Assembly: GCA_015065215.1 (NCBI GenBank)
Contig: SVQT01000005.1
Location: 1-63,913 of the forward strand
Source: Oscillospiraceae bacterium
GTDB taxonomy: Bacteria; Bacillota; Clostridia; Oscillospirales; CAG-272
DNA length: 63,913 bases
Reading direction: 5' to 3'
Position numbers and translations under genes: made by a program. The notes below the pieces were generated by a model, which was given only the letters and a program-made list of their open reading frames with translations, searched no databases and was not told the origin of the DNA. How positions within the stretch are numbered: position 1 is the stretch's first letter; each line of letters opens with the position of its first letter. This document shows positions 42,847 through 51,942 of the stretch, in pieces.

Positions 42847-43701
42847 ATGATGAAAATTGACGTTGTATGTCCCCTTTACTGCGCTGACGATGAGATTGAC
42901 GGCGTGATTGCGGGGTTGAAGTCGCAAAGCAATATACAATTGCATAAGGTTGTGTTCCCAATCACCGACGACGGCGATGTTTCGGCTGTTGTGCAGAAGA
43001 TCGAGAAGGCGGGCTTTGACTATTTTTGTGTGTCTTTGTCTGATTTTTCTCACAGCCTGACTCGGCAAAAAGCGATGATGGAGTACTGCGAGAGCGATGT
43101 GGTGCTGATGATGTCGCAGGATGTACATTTCGTGGATGAAAATGCTGTTTTCGCGTTGGTATCCGCCATAAATGAGATCACGGTGTACGCTTACGGCAGG
43201 CAAATATGCAAAAAAAAGACGATCGAAAAATATACCCGCGAGAAAAATTACGGTAAAGAAAGCCATACCGTGACTGCCGCCGATGTGGCATCAATGCAGC
43301 TCTCTGCTTTTTTTGCGTCGGATGCCTTTTCGGCCTATCATCGCCCCACGTTTGTGGCATTGAACGGCTACGACAATAGCCATATGATGATGAACGAGGA
43401 TATGTATTACGCAAAAAAAATCATAGACAGGGGCTATAGCAAGGCCTATGTTGCCCAGGCGGTCGTAGAGCACTCGCACAGCTATGGCTTTAAGGCACTG
43501 TACGAAAGGTACCGCGCAACCGGCCATTGGTTTGCGGAACATCCGGAATTTGACAATTATAAAACCACTGATTCTGGCATGAAGCTGGCAAAATACGTTT
43601 TAAAGCGCGCCTTGCGGGATTTCAACGTTCCTGTTCTGTTTCGCTTTTTGCCTGATATGACGTCGAGATATTTGGGCATGAAAAAAGGAAAGAAGGGCTG
43701 A
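42847..43701 (+). CDS. Glycosyltransferase family 2, probable rhamnosyltransferase
   Basis: A 284-aa GT-A protein. DVVCPLYCADDEIDGVIAGLKSQ at the N-terminus, LMMSQDVHFVDE in the place of the DxD region, and a C-terminal HSYGFKALYERYRATG stretch resemble rhamnosyltransferases of rhamnose-glucose polysaccharide loci. Start is at the first of two ATGs; the ribosome site is weak, which suggests coupling to rmlC. It likely transfers rhamnose to the lipid-linked oligosaccharide at the inner membrane face. Confidence 0.82.
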   Translation: MMKIDVVCPLYCADDEIDGVIAGLKSQSNIQLHKVVFPITDDGDVSAVVQKIEKAGFDYFCVSLSDFSHSLTRQKAMMEYCESDVVLMMSQDVHFVDENAVFALVSAINEITVYAYGRQICKKKTIEKYTREKNYGKESHTVTAADVASMQLSAFFASDAFSAYHRPTFVALNGYDNSHMMMNEDMYYAKKIIDRGYSKAYVAQAVVEHSHSYGFKALYERYRATGHWFAEHPEFDNYKTTDSGMKLAKYVLKRALRDFNVPVLFRFLPDMTSRYLGMKKGKKG

Positions 43702-43718
43702 CCCTTCAGGGTGATTTT

Positions 43719-44621
43719 ATGAAAGTTAATGTTTTGTTATCCACTTATAACGGCGAAAAGTATTTGAGAGAGCAATTGGATAGCATTTTGGCACAAAGAG
43801 ATGTTGATGTTTATCTCAATGTGGCGGATGACTGCTCGGTTGATTCTACTGCTGATATTCTTGCGGAATATAAGGAAAAGCACGAAAACTTTCATTATTG
43901 TGTCAACGAGAAAAATAAAAATTTTACATATAATTTTATTGATTTATTTTGGTCTGTTGCCGACTCAGACTTTGATTATTATGCGTTCAGCGACCAGGAT
44001 GATGTATGGTTGCCCGACAAGCTGATTAGAGCCATTGAACAAATATCCGGGGCACAGGATCTGCCAAACGGCACGCTTTACTGCTCTAATCTTTTTGTGG
44101 CAGATAGCCAGTTAACCCCCAAGGGGCTCCAAGAAAACGAGAGCATTTTTAAGGCAGGCCACCGCAACTTCATGTTTGAAAACATTGCAACCGGGTGCAC
44201 GATCGTATTTGACAAAAAATTCAAGGAGCACTGTTTAAAATATTACCCCAAAAACATTATTTTGCATGATTATTGGTTCTTTTTGATTGCCGCGTATACG
44301 GCGCAATATATATATGATTACAATGCGTATATTTTATACCGTCAGCACGAAAGCAACCAAATTGGAACAAACAAAAAATTAATGACAGCTGCAAATGTTA
44401 AAAAGTTCTTTTCCTATAGAGGACCTCAATCGCATCTGATCTCGGAATTGATCGAAGGCTTTCGGGATGATATTGATCCCGCGTATCAACAGAGCTTGAT
44501 ACAAGTCAGAGATTATAAACGCAAATTCAGATATAAGTTAAAGCTTCTATTTTCTGCTAAATGTCATTCCTTTGCTAAGACTTGCGTTTTGAAACTGAAA
44601 ATATTATTCAATAAGCTCTGA
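43719..44621 (+). CDS. Glycosyltransferase family 2
   Basis: A 300-aa protein with VNVLLSTYNGEKYLREQLDSILAQ at the N-terminus and YYAFSDQDDVWLPDKL carrying the DxD metal site near residues 90-95. C-terminal RQHESNQIG resembles alpha-1,3-rhamnosyltransferase-like GT2 proteins. The gene is more AT-rich than the rml genes. It resembles the GT2 at 45746 in its N-terminal half, so the two may be distant paralogues. Confidence 0.87.
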   Translation: MKVNVLLSTYNGEKYLREQLDSILAQRDVDVYLNVADDCSVDSTADILAEYKEKHENFHYCVNEKNKNFTYNFIDLFWSVADSDFDYYAFSDQDDVWLPDKLIRAIEQISGAQDLPNGTLYCSNLFVADSQLTPKGLQENESIFKAGHRNFMFENIATGCTIVFDKKFKEHCLKYYPKNIILHDYWFFLIAAYTAQYIYDYNAYILYRQHESNQIGTNKKLMTAANVKKFFSYRGPQSHLISELIEGFRDDIDPAYQQSLIQVRDYKRKFRYKLKLLFSAKCHSFAKTCVLKLKILFNKL

Positions 44622-44675
44622 CGATAGAACAAATCAGAACACCAATAAGAGAATTTTACCGAAAAGGGGATCATT

Positions 44676-45740
44676 ATGAAAGTTTTGGCAATTCATCTGC
44701 CCGCGTTTCATCAAATACCTGAAAATGATGAATGGTGGGGAGAGGGGTTTACCGAATGGGATAATGTCAAAAGCGGCACGCCGTTTTTTAAAGGACATTA
44801 TCAGCCCATAAAGCCCATAGATGATTATTATTATGATCTGTCTAAAATGGAAGATATAGAATCGCAGTTTCGCATTGCTAACGAATACGGCGTACACGGT
44901 TTTATATTTTACCATTACTGGTTCGGTGACGGAAGAATGCTGTTTGAACGCCCCGTTGAGATGATATTGAACAACAAAAACATCAAAGGTAATTTCTGCT
45001 TTTGTTGGGCAAATGCCACATGGATCACCACTTGGCATGGTATGGATCCCAAAACTCTTATCGAGCAAAAATACGGTCGAGAGGAAGAATGGGAAAAGCA
45101 TTTGAATTATTTTTTGCCTATTTTTTCAGATAATCGCTATATCAAAAAAGACGGCAAGCCGATGCTCTACATTTATAACCCTTCTCAAATCCCCCATTAT
45201 GACGAGATGCTGGAATATTGGAACGGCCGGTTAAAGGAGGAGGGCTTTAACGGAATTTATATTGTTGAATATATTTCCTCTCACAATCGTGTCCTGCATT
45301 CTGAAAAGAGCGATGCGGTGATGGAATTTGAACCCTTGTACACCACATTCTTTGACATCTCCAAGTTCAATCTGGCCAAGCGTTTTATTTGCAAAAAGCT
45401 CAAGCGCGTGGATTACCAAAGCTATGATAAGCTATGGCGCTATAAGCTCAAGCGCACGCGCACTTACGGCGGGAAAACCATTCAAAAAAGCTGCTTTGTC
45501 GGATGGGACAACTCCGCGCGCAAGGGTAGAAACTCGATGATCGTAAAAGGCAATACACCGGAAAAATTTGGAAAGTATTTCAAAGCTTTGATCGATAGTA
45601 GCCGTACCGATGCGGACGATGAATTTATTGTTATCAACGCATGGAACGAATGGAGCGAGGGCGCCTATCTGGAACCGGATAGCAAGCACGGATACCGATA
45701 TTTGGAGCAGATCAAAAACGCACTGAAAAAAGACGAGTGA
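44676..45740 (+). CDS. WbsX-like glycan biosynthesis protein (GH99-like fold)
   Basis: A 354-aa protein that begins with IHLPAFHQIPENDEWWGEGFTEWDNV, a hallmark of the WbsX/GH99-like family found in O-antigen and capsule loci. GFIFYHYWFGDGRML and the C-terminal NAWNEWSEGAYLEPDSKHGYRYL are also diagnostic. The family has a TIM barrel like endo-alpha-mannosidases, and its exact role in polysaccharide assembly is not settled. AAGGGG lies before the ATG. Confidence 0.87.
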   Translation: MKVLAIHLPAFHQIPENDEWWGEGFTEWDNVKSGTPFFKGHYQPIKPIDDYYYDLSKMEDIESQFRIANEYGVHGFIFYHYWFGDGRMLFERPVEMILNNKNIKGNFCFCWANATWITTWHGMDPKTLIEQKYGREEEWEKHLNYFLPIFSDNRYIKKDGKPMLYIYNPSQIPHYDEMLEYWNGRLKEEGFNGIYIVEYISSHNRVLHSEKSDAVMEFEPLYTTFFDISKFNLAKRFICKKLKRVDYQSYDKLWRYKLKRTRTYGGKTIQKSCFVGWDNSARKGRNSMIVKGNTPEKFGKYFKALIDSSRTDADDEFIVINAWNEWSEGAYLEPDSKHGYRYLEQIKNALKKDE

Positions 45741-45745
45741 CAGAA

Positions 45746-46633
45746 ATGAAAAAAGTTCTTGTAATGATGTCCACCTATAATGGACAATTCTATCTGAAGC
45801 AACAGCTGGACAGTCTCATTTCGCAAGAAGGTGTTGATCTCACTATTTATATTCGCGATGACGGTTCCGGCGATAACACCAAAGATATTATCAAGGAATA
45901 TGCTACGCTTTATCCCTGCATCCAATATGAATTCGGCGAAAATCTGGGCTACGCAAAAAGCTTTTGGCGTATTTTTGAAATACAAGAAGCATACGACTAC
46001 TACGCTTTTTGCGATCAAGACGATGTTTGGAAATCGGATAAGCTGATTCGCGCCATTACGAAGCTGGAAGAAATCGAAAAACATGATCAAATTCCCGCAC
46101 TGTATGCAAGTGACGCGGTTTCGGTCGACAACGATATGCAGGTCCTTTCCGAAAAAACTTTCAATCCCCCCGGGGTTTTAAGCTTTTACAGATCGTTGCA
46201 AATTTCCACGGTGCCGGGATGTACATTTGTTTTTAATCGATACGCTTTCGAATTGGCCTCTTTGTATAAAGGCTTTATGGAATCTCACGATTGGGCATTG
46301 TATAATATCGTATCATCCTTTGGAAAGATTGTTTTGGATGATGAGAGCCGTATCCTCTATCGCATACACGGCAACAACACCATTGGCAAAACATCGCGCT
46401 TTCAGGTGTTGATGACCAAAATAAAGCGCCTGTTCAAAAAGCCGCCGAGAACGCGATCGCGTTTCGCGAAGGATTTCTATGATTGTTACAAAGACGGGTT
46501 ATCTGCCGAATATGCTGATGCTGCCTATAAGCTTGGCTATTATCGGCTTTCTCGCAAAAAAGGCGCTTTGCTGTTTGACAGGCGTTTTAAAGGTTTAACA
46601 TTTAAATTTATGGTTCTACTGAATAGAGTATGA
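45746..46633 (+). CDS. Glycosyltransferase family 2
   Basis: A 295-aa protein from the ATG at 45746; the GTG at 45737 overlaps the upstream stop region and is less likely. VLVMMSTYNGQFYLKQQLDSLISQ and YYAFCDQDDVWKSDKLI match the same GT2 subgroup as 43719. The C-terminal half has no membrane segment. It probably adds one sugar of the repeat unit. Confidence 0.87.
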   Translation: MKKVLVMMSTYNGQFYLKQQLDSLISQEGVDLTIYIRDDGSGDNTKDIIKEYATLYPCIQYEFGENLGYAKSFWRIFEIQEAYDYYAFCDQDDVWKSDKLIRAITKLEEIEKHDQIPALYASDAVSVDNDMQVLSEKTFNPPGVLSFYRSLQISTVPGCTFVFNRYAFELASLYKGFMESHDWALYNIVSSFGKIVLDDESRILYRIHGNNTIGKTSRFQVLMTKIKRLFKKPPRTRSRFAKDFYDCYKDGLSAEYADAAYKLGYYRLSRKKGALLFDRRFKGLTFKFMVLLNRV

Positions 46634-46640
46634 GGAGCCT

Positions 46641-47951
46641 ATGTTGCTAAATATTTTTTATTTATATGCTGTTGTATGGAGCGTGATATTGCTCTTATAT
46701 GGCCTGGGATGGTCGGATCTATGCATTCGGTTAAGCGCGCCGATCGTGCTTTTCGTTTTGTTTATGATCTTGTCCTCTTTGGCGCTTGGATACCTGATGA
46801 GGAAAAAGTTTAAATTTCATAAATTGAGCGAAAACCCTCATAAAAAGCCGTTCGTTACCATTGCGTTAGTCCTTTTCTATATCATTGAATTTATTTGCGC
46901 AAAACATGTCCCTTTAATCTCGGTTATGACCGGAAACTCGTACAACGCGCAAGGCTTTTTTGGCATTCCGGTGGTGCATTCCTGGGTAACAGGCTTTTCC
47001 ATTCTCTATGCCTTCTATTTGGCCTATTTGTTTTTTTGCTTCAAGAAAAAAGGTTTGATTTTTGAATATCTTGGCATTTTTAGTTACTTTTTGCTGCTGT
47101 TCCAACGCCAAAACATGTTGGTTGTGCTGCTTGGCGGGCTGTGGATTGGCGTCGCAAGTCTGGATTTCAAGCGTTTGAGCAGACGGAATAAGATTTTGCT
47201 TTGCGCCGGGGGCGTCGTTGCCATCATTGTACTTGCACTTCTTTTCGGCGTGGTCGGAAATGTGCGATACGGCTTATGGCAATGGTTTGATTCCTCTATG
47301 ATCTGCGAGGTCGGCGCTATCAATGACAGGTGGCCGCCGTTTGTTCCCAAGCTAATGGCATGGGCATATGTGTATATGATCTCGCCGCTGGCAAACCTGC
47401 AATGCAACTATCTGGCGGGAATACAGGCGGGACTTACCTTTGCGGATTATATGTGGCAGCTTGTTCCCAGCTGTTTTGCAAACTATATACCGCACGTTTC
47501 AGCGGTCGATGTAAAGCTATTGCATCCCGCCTTGATCGTTTCTACGGCTTTTGTGGCTGTCTATCGCATTGGCGGAATAGGCGGCATGTTCGCGTTTTAT
47601 TTTATCGAGATCGCACTGATTGTAGCGGTTGTATTTGCCACGCAAAAGCGCATAGAGCATTCTTGCGCATACTATATGGGGTTGTTCTATTTTTTCATGA
47701 TGAACTTCTTTGATAATCCTGTTGCGTATGAAATTACCGCTTTCATGATCATGTATCCGCTCCTATACGAATTGTTTGCTTTGATCGTAAAAGAGGTTAG
47801 AAAATTGATCAGCAAGCACAAAAAGCCTGTTGCGGTTACCGCCGAAACCGACGCACCGACCGTGATACAAGAGGGAGCTGAAAACGACGCGCCGAGCATG
47901 GTACAAGAAGCCGCCTCGAATGATGAACAGCCGCCAGCAGAAGATGACTGA
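46641..47951 (+). CDS. O-antigen/capsule polymerase-like membrane protein (Wzy-type)
   Basis: A 436-aa protein with about 10-12 hydrophobic segments and a large extracytoplasmic loop around residues 205-285, the topology of Wzy polymerases. No sequence signature is strong, which is usual for Wzy. The C-terminus is a hydrophilic acidic tail with two imperfect copies of a motif (DAPTVIQEGAEN; DAPSMVQEAASN). The start follows the GT2 stop by seven bases, with GAGGAG upstream. Confidence 0.75.
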   Translation: MLLNIFYLYAVVWSVILLLYGLGWSDLCIRLSAPIVLFVLFMILSSLALGYLMRKKFKFHKLSENPHKKPFVTIALVLFYIIEFICAKHVPLISVMTGNSYNAQGFFGIPVVHSWVTGFSILYAFYLAYLFFCFKKKGLIFEYLGIFSYFLLLFQRQNMLVVLLGGLWIGVASLDFKRLSRRNKILLCAGGVVAIIVLALLFGVVGNVRYGLWQWFDSSMICEVGAINDRWPPFVPKLMAWAYVYMISPLANLQCNYLAGIQAGLTFADYMWQLVPSCFANYIPHVSAVDVKLLHPALIVSTAFVAVYRIGGIGGMFAFYFIEIALIVAVVFATQKRIEHSCAYYMGLFYFFMMNFFDNPVAYEITAFMIMYPLLYELFALIVKEVRKLISKHKKPVAVTAETDAPTVIQEGAENDAPSMVQEAASNDEQPPAEDD

Positions 47952-47986
47952 CAACACGCATAGGATCCATGTGAAAAGGAATAAAT

Positions 47987-49447
47987 ATGGAGCGTTCTGT
48001 TAATTTAAAAACAATATTGAAAAATTGTTTTTTATCGATTGGCGTTCAATGCGTTTCGCTATTTACAAGCTTTGTTTTGGGCTTTATCGTTCCGAAATTC
48101 ATTGACGAATTGAACTATGCCTATTGGCAAATCTATACCATGTATGCGACCTACACTGGGGTATTGCATTTCGGACTTTTGGATGGCTTGATCCTGCGGT
48201 ATTCTGGTACCGACTTTGAGGATCTGGACAAAAAGAAAATGCGCTCTCAGTGCATGGTGGTATCCGGGTTCAACGTCCTTTTCGCAATTGCCATGAGCCT
48301 GTTTGCTTATTGCGTATGGGATCAGAATTACTTTATTATCGCTTCTTTGTTCGGGGTGGCTGTTGTTACGAAAAATATTGTACTGTATTTTTCGTATCTG
48401 CTTCAGATCGCCAATCGCATCAAGCAATACGCTAAGATTATCTTAGTTCAAAGGGTCGCTTATCTTATTACAGTTGTCATACTGATGATCTCTGGCGTGC
48501 GCGATTTTTATTGGTATTGCATTGCCGATATTATTGGGGATCTGTTCGGTATCGTTGTCGGCGCCTTGCTCAATAGAGGGATGTCTATTGGCAAATTATC
48601 GGCGCCCAAGGATGCTTTTTCTGAGGCGTGGCGCAACCTGAGCGTAGGCTTTTTTCTGCTCATTGCCAATTTTTCCTCCATGTTCATCGTGGGGGGCGCC
48701 AAGTTTATCATTCAAATCAGATGGGACGAGCTGACCTTTGGAAAGGCTTCTTTTAGCTTTAGTGTTGTTAATATCTTTATTGCCTTTATATCCGCCATCA
48801 GCGTTGTTTTGTTTCCTTCTTTAAAAAGGATCGGAACAGAAGAACTGGCACCGCTATACAGCAAAATCCGGAACGTGATTTCGCCGCTGATGTTTGTTGC
48901 CATGCTTTGCTATTTCCCGCTTGCTAAAATCTTGTATTGGTGGTTGCCGCAATATGCGGTAAGCATTCAATATTTAGGCGTTTTGTTGCCTATGATGGTA
49001 TTTACCTCAAAGGTGGGGATCTTGACAGACAATTATCTCAAAGCATATCGCAAAGAACGTTTGATGCTGCTCATCAATGTTGTCGCTATGGCTATTGGGA
49101 TGACCGCATTTTGCCTAAGCGCATATGCCTTTAACAGCCTTGACGCCATCATGTTTTCTGTGGTGCTTACTGTCATGCTCCGATCAGTCATATCCGAGAT
49201 TGCCGTGACCAAAATTGTGGGCAAAACGCCATATGTGGATTTTTTGTTAGAGTTGGCAATGTCGTCCCTGTTTATTGTGGTGGCACGGTACTGCGGTCTG
49301 TTGCAAGGCTTTTTGATTTTCTTAGCGGTGGTTGCTGTTTATATGTTCTTGAAAAGAAAAGCCATCTGCGCTGTTTTGTTGCCGATTTTGCGCAAGGCCT
49401 TTAAAAAAAGCAGAGGGCTTGAAAACGGCAAAGACGACTGCGAATGA
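47987..49447 (+). CDS. Polysaccharide flippase (Wzx-type, MOP superfamily)
   Basis: A 486-aa protein with about 12-14 hydrophobic segments. The N-terminal LKTILKNCFLSIGVQCVSLFTSFVLGFIVPKFI pattern and a mid-protein stretch VVNIFIAFISAISVVLFPSLKRIG are typical of Wzx flippases, which move lipid-linked repeat units across the membrane. AAAGGA precedes the ATG. It lies between two polymerase/ligase-like genes. Confidence 0.87.
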   Translation: MERSVNLKTILKNCFLSIGVQCVSLFTSFVLGFIVPKFIDELNYAYWQIYTMYATYTGVLHFGLLDGLILRYSGTDFEDLDKKKMRSQCMVVSGFNVLFAIAMSLFAYCVWDQNYFIIASLFGVAVVTKNIVLYFSYLLQIANRIKQYAKIILVQRVAYLITVVILMISGVRDFYWYCIADIIGDLFGIVVGALLNRGMSIGKLSAPKDAFSEAWRNLSVGFFLLIANFSSMFIVGGAKFIIQIRWDELTFGKASFSFSVVNIFIAFISAISVVLFPSLKRIGTEELAPLYSKIRNVISPLMFVAMLCYFPLAKILYWWLPQYAVSIQYLGVLLPMMVFTSKVGILTDNYLKAYRKERLMLLINVVAMAIGMTAFCLSAYAFNSLDAIMFSVVLTVMLRSVISEIAVTKIVGKTPYVDFLLELAMSSLFIVVARYCGLLQGFLIFLAVVAVYMFLKRKAICAVLLPILRKAFKKSRGLENGKDDCE

Positions 49448-49479
49448 ACTATGAAATAAACCGAAGATGAGGTATGTGT

Positions 49480-50190
49480 ATGTCAGAAGAAAATATAAAT
49501 GATAGCACGGTTCTGGCGTGTGAAGAACCGCAAGCTAAGAAAAACACCTGCCGCCGCAAAAGGGGAGGGCGATATATTTGCTATTTGTTTATCAAGCGCA
49601 CGTTTGACATCGTTTCTTCCGCTCTTTTTATACTTCTTTTTTCATGGCTGTACATTATTCTGGCGCTTTTGGTTAAATGTGGCGACGGAGGCAGGGTGTT
49701 TTACAAGCATAAACGGGTTGGAAAAAATGGAAAAGACATTTATTTGCGTAAATTTCGCAGTATGGTAAAGGATGCTGACAAAATACAGCTTCAGCTTACC
49801 CCTGAACAGCAAGAGCAATATGCGCGAGAGTATAAGGTAGATGACGACCCCCGCATTACAAAGTTGGGTAAGTTTTTGCGCAAGACAAGTCTTGACGAGT
49901 TGCCGAATATATTTGCTGTTTTTGTAGGGCATATATCGATGATTGGTCCCCGTCCGATCATGCGTGAGGAGGCGGAAGCCAAATACGGAGAAGATGTAGA
50001 AAAGTTGCTTTCGGTTAAGCCCGGCATGATAGGCTGGTGGGTTGCGAATGGACGAAGCAACTGTACATATGAGAGTGGTCAACGTCAAAAGCTGGAGCTT
50101 TATTATGTAGATCACTGCTCTGTTTGGTTGGATATTAAAATCCTTTTTAAAACTGTGATTAAGGTGATTAAGCGGGATGGTGCCAAGTGA
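49480..50190 (+). CDS. Undecaprenyl-phosphate sugar-1-phosphate transferase
   Basis: A 236-aa protein from the ATG at 49480 (GATGAGG upstream). After a basic N-terminus comes one membrane-reentrant helix (IKRTFDIVSSALFILLFSWLYIILALLVK), then the catalytic region FYKHKRVGKNGKDIYLRKFRSMVKDAD, LGKFLRKTSLDELPNIF and MIGPRPIM, all diagnostic of the WcaJ/PglC-type enzymes. It starts repeat-unit synthesis by loading the first sugar phosphate onto the lipid carrier. Confidence 0.93.
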   Translation: MSEENINDSTVLACEEPQAKKNTCRRKRGGRYICYLFIKRTFDIVSSALFILLFSWLYIILALLVKCGDGGRVFYKHKRVGKNGKDIYLRKFRSMVKDADKIQLQLTPEQQEQYAREYKVDDDPRITKLGKFLRKTSLDELPNIFAVFVGHISMIGPRPIMREEAEAKYGEDVEKLLSVKPGMIGWWVANGRSNCTYESGQRQKLELYYVDHCSVWLDIKILFKTVIKVIKRDGAK

Positions 50191-50217
50191 CCGACCCAAA
50201 AGAGAAGGAGGAGGCAG

Positions 50218-51525
50218 ATGGAAACTGTATCGCTCAATCAGCGGCCGGTTCCCTTAAAAGGTGCCAAAACGGCATGCGTTTTCCGCCATATTTTTGATTA
50301 TATTATCGCTGCGGTTCTGTTGATCCAATGCAATACGGTTTGGATGACCATTGCGTCGGTCAGACAGCAGATGAGCACCGCTTTGCCAATTGTGCTGTTT
50401 GTTTGCGTTGTTGGGCGCATGGCGCTCTCGATGCGGCGCTTCTCTCTTGCGGAGCTAAAGCGCGACGCGATCTTGCTGGGTGCGCTATGTGCGTATTTGG
50501 CTATACTGTATGCTGTTATCAAGACAAACAAGAATGTTTATTTGTCTTTTGCGTGCATGTTCCTACTTTTGTTGGTCTATTGCCTGATATGTCAGCGTGA
50601 CGGTGTTTCGCAAATCTTACTAAAGTACAGAACGCTTGTTTGCGCAGTGGCTGCGATTTCAATTGTGATGTGGCTTCTTTGTTCGGTCTTTCGGCTGATT
50701 CCGCCGTCCGGTGTCGAGATGACCTCATGGAACGATACCTCTAACAGCGATACGCCGATTGTCAGTTGGTTCGGTCTTTACTTCGAGGCGCAGTCTGGCC
50801 GTAACACCTCGATCTTTACAGAGGGACCTATGGCGGCGTTGCAATATTCGCTGGCACTGCTGATTGAAACGTTTTTGGCCAAAAAGCCACATCCGGTTCT
50901 TTCCGGAATTTTAGTAGCGGCGCTTTGCACCACAATGACCACCACCGGTTTTTTGGTGTTGTTGCTTGTGGCTTTGACCTACATATTGCGATGGCTTTAC
51001 CGAAAAGGATGGTTGCAGAAAAAGGCAGGGAAGATCACGATCGCGACTGTTGGTTCTATAGGGCTTGTGACGGTGATCGTCATTTTGATATGGAAGATTG
51101 ATACCCTTTCGGGTTCGATCCGCTTTGACGATTTGCGTGCCGGTTGGTTAGCGTTTCTGGATGCGCCGCTATTCGGTAACGGCTGTAATAATTTGCCTGC
51201 CATTCAACACTATATGTCGGAATGGCGCCATTTTAATATGGGCTATAGCAGCGGCTTACTTTGGATACTTTCTGACGGGGGACTTTGGCTGGGAGCTGTA
51301 TATCTGTGCCCGATCGTTTTGGCAACGGTCAAGGGTATTCGAAGCCGACATTGGGGCGTTGTTGTCTTTGCGCTCTGTTTGTTCGCGATCTTTTTGATCA
51401 CTGTATTTCAATATTCCTATCTGCTTAGCTTTCTGACGGTTTTTCTGTTGCTTTGGCAACCGCCATTCAACGCAACCCAAAAGGAACCTGTGAGACAGGA
51501 ACTGTCCAAGCAAACAAGCGAATAA
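50218..51525 (+). CDS. O-antigen ligase/polymerase-like membrane protein
   Basis: A 435-aa protein with about 11 hydrophobic segments and a periplasmic-type loop (PPSGVEMTSWNDTSNSDTP ... GRNTSIFTEGPMAALQYSL), as in O-antigen ligase (WaaL/Wzy) superfamily proteins. LDAPLFGNGCNN late in the protein resembles the conserved G-x-G region of that superfamily. It is the second such protein in the locus, so one may polymerise and the other attach the glycan. GGAGGAGG lies before the ATG. It is the last gene of the locus. Confidence 0.78.
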   Translation: METVSLNQRPVPLKGAKTACVFRHIFDYIIAAVLLIQCNTVWMTIASVRQQMSTALPIVLFVCVVGRMALSMRRFSLAELKRDAILLGALCAYLAILYAVIKTNKNVYLSFACMFLLLLVYCLICQRDGVSQILLKYRTLVCAVAAISIVMWLLCSVFRLIPPSGVEMTSWNDTSNSDTPIVSWFGLYFEAQSGRNTSIFTEGPMAALQYSLALLIETFLAKKPHPVLSGILVAALCTTMTTTGFLVLLLVALTYILRWLYRKGWLQKKAGKITIATVGSIGLVTVIVILIWKIDTLSGSIRFDDLRAGWLAFLDAPLFGNGCNNLPAIQHYMSEWRHFNMGYSSGLLWILSDGGLWLGAVYLCPIVLATVKGIRSRHWGVVVFALCLFAIFLITVFQYSYLLSFLTVFLLLWQPPFNATQKEPVRQELSKQTSE

Positions 51526-51527
51526 CA

Positions 51528-51573
51528 ATCAAAATCAGGCTTTGGGTGCTAGCTCCCAAGGCCTGATTTTGAT
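51528..51573. repeat. Hairpin after the polysaccharide locus
   Basis: ATCAAAATCAGGCTTTGGG pairs with CCCAAGGCCTGATTTTGAT over 19 positions with a single G-T wobble, around an eight-base loop (TGCTAGCT). It is placed right after the last gene and probably ends the transcript, although no T run follows. Confidence 0.8.
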
Positions 51574-51836
51574 GAAAGCTGACCAACGAGGGGCGGAGAG
51601 GAGGCTTTTTTAGCCGGATTCCCGGCGGCAGTGCGTGTGGTGTGTTGAAAAATCCCCGCCAACGGTACAAGAAAAAGCCAAAAACGCCGTGTCGCCGCCA
51701 TGCGCCAATGAACCGCACAAGCAAGAGGGAAACCGCACTCGTTTGGGCACGTCATTTTCTTGCGATAGATCGTTGCGCAAATTTCTGTCAATCTGCGTTG
51801 GGAGCTAAAATGAAAGGTTTTGTATCCAAATCGAGA
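51574..51836. other. Intergenic stretch, no supported gene
   Basis: More than 250 bases with GC-rich patches and no ribosome-site-led ORF. The minus-strand 100-aa and plus-strand 111-aa ORFs in the track are mutually overlapping and compositionally odd (runs of His/Arg/Trp or Lys). The sequence could be a degraded dispersed element. Confidence 0.45.
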
Positions 51837-51865
51837 TTGACAAGCAACCAAACGTGCTGTAAAAT
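51837..51865 (+). promoter_or_regulatory. Sigma-A promoter of the 51943 operon
   Basis: TTGACA (51837-51842), 17 bases, TAAAAT (51860-51865). Confidence 0.72.
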
Positions 51866-51942
51866 GAAATACAAGAAGTATTTTTTAAAACTGGCATCGA
51901 CAGTTCTATTTACGAAAAGCCTGATACGGAAAGGAAACTATC

